DNA of 64,000 nucleotides, from NCBI GenBank assembly GCA_045106555.1, contig JBGCET010000021.1, positions 1 to 64,000 on the forward strand, in the 5' to 3' direction. A program made the translations under genes and the position numbers. The notes beneath the pieces were generated by a model that did no database searches, had not been told where the DNA came from, and saw only the letters and a list, made by a program, of their open reading frames with translations. Position 1 is the first letter of the stretch, and every line of letters starts with the position of its first letter. Shown here piece after piece: positions 63,484 to 64,000 of this stretch. Source of the DNA: JANQOZ01 sp045106555 (GTDB taxonomy: Bacteria > Pseudomonadota > Gammaproteobacteria > Xanthomonadales > SZUA-38).

Positions 63484-64000
63484 TTGAAAGTACTGCGTGT
63501 TACCTGTGCTGCAGGCCTTTGCCTGCTTATCAGCAGCTGTGCCAGCCTGGATCGCTGGCGCGGTGATCAACAGACCGAAATGGTCAACCCGGCCCCTGCC
63601 CCACAAACGGAACCGGTCACCCAGCCGCCACCCAGCGTTGTCGATGAAGTCTATGAGGAAATTGATGGGGCGGTGGTCGCCTTCGGCGAAGCCTTGCAGT
63701 TGCTCGAGGCTGGCAGCAGCGATGCTGCCGAAAGACTCCTGTCCGACTCCCTGGCCGCGCTGGATGACCTCTCGGCCCGCTGTCGAGCCATTGAAGGTTG
63801 TGACCTGGATGTGGCGCTGAAAGCCTATCAGGAGGTGGCCAGCCTCCAGACTCAGGTATTTCATACTAACGCCGAGGTCGCCGGAGAAGGTGGCCCCTTG
63901 GACGCAGAGCCTGGGTCAACGAGCCAAACCTCAGCGAGAACAAGTCCCGCCCAGCTCAATGGGACCGACCTGACCGAGCTGATTGCCATGAACCACTATG
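63484..64000 (+). CDS. lipoprotein, N-terminal part (possible MltD)
   Basis: 172 codons, then the window ends. TTG 63484 begins a lipoprotein signal (LKVLRVTCAAGLCLLISSC, lipobox ISSC at Cys19) followed by a Pro/Gln-rich linker, a helical segment (DEVYEEIDGAVVAFGEALQLLEAG) and a Ser/Thr/Gly stretch. The last visible residues DLTELIAMNHY resemble the approach to the SLT domain of membrane-bound lytic transglycosylase D, but the catalytic domain is off the window, so the name is tentative. A GGGG lies about 8 bases before the TTG. No usual gloB neighbour precedes it. Confidence 0.65.
   Translation, partial: MKVLRVTCAAGLCLLISSCASLDRWRGDQQTEMVNPAPAPQTEPVTQPPPSVVDEVYEEIDGAVVAFGEALQLLEAGSSDAAERLLSDSLAALDDLSARCRAIEGCDLDVALKAYQEVASLQTQVFHTNAEVAGEGGPLDAEPGSTSQTSARTSPAQLNGTDLTELIAMNHY

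Noticed and set aside
63391..63864. 157-codon minus frame
   Set aside because: Antisense to the lipoprotein frame, which has a clean lipobox and continues to the window edge.
1..64000. Search for tRNA, rRNA, CRISPR arrays, insertion sequences, phage or integrase genes
   Set aside because: None seen in gaps or frames; intergenic regions are short and mostly featureless.

Overview
The window looks like chromosomal DNA of a gammaproteobacterium, with GC in the mid-to-high 50s by eye. Supporting this are a complete system I cytochrome c maturation operon (ccmABCDEFGHI), mfd followed by a CsiV-like gene, an S6-S18-DUF2232-L9-DnaB block, exonuclease I, glutathione reductase, Uup, quinone-type PyrD and an E. 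coli-type MurB. No marker allows a genus call. The secreted SUMF1 paralogs, the large subtilase with C-terminal GLWF modules and the PilZ-DUF1631-GGDEF-EAL protein suggest a free-living, perhaps marine lineage near Woeseiales, Chromatiales or Xanthomonadales. That placement is inference. I saw no tRNA, rRNA, CRISPR array, insertion sequence or phage gene.

Layout. 1-9740 (+): the tail of an alpha/beta hydrolase, an NhaC-type antiporter, mfd, a CsiV-like protein, an amaB-type aldehyde dehydrogenase, pyrD and murB, mostly overlapping or closely spaced. 9786-17087 (+): a tripartite RND efflux operon whose TolC-like channel carries a substrate-binding-protein-like domain, then a Gph-type phosphatase. 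17088-21974 (-): an exported RidA-like protein, dnaB, rplI, a DUF2232 membrane protein, rpsR, rpsF and an IscA-like protein. rpsF has a candidate promoter and leader hairpin, and a terminator-like hairpin follows rpsR. 22160-27079: asnS (+), a TPR-sulfotransferase (-) and kmo (+).

27092-36708 (-): gor, a 1382-residue subtilase and two tandem secreted TPR-SUMF1 paralogs without the formylglycine-enzyme cysteines. 36800-43804 (+): the ccm operon, nine genes each overlapping the next. 43857-49417 (+): a flavoprotein, uup, a DUF427 protein, a small membrane protein, mtnA and a cysteine-rich exported protein. 49493-52084 (-): a REC-REC-PAS-GGDEF-EAL regulator. 52213-54324 (+): an ECF sigma factor, a membrane coiled-coil protein and a PDZ protein, probably one stress-response operon. 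54384-58167: queD and gltX (-), sbcB (+), a DUF2845 protein (-). 58484-62485 (+): a 1333-residue c-di-GMP-type protein. 62571-64000: a DUF2461 protein (-) and the start of a lipoprotein that may be MltD (+).

Most of the window is core housekeeping. The less ordinary parts are the channel with its own periplasmic sensor-like domain, the subtilase and SUMF1 paralog cluster, the sigma/coiled-coil/PDZ operon, and the large PilZ-DUF1631 protein with a degenerate GGDEF site.
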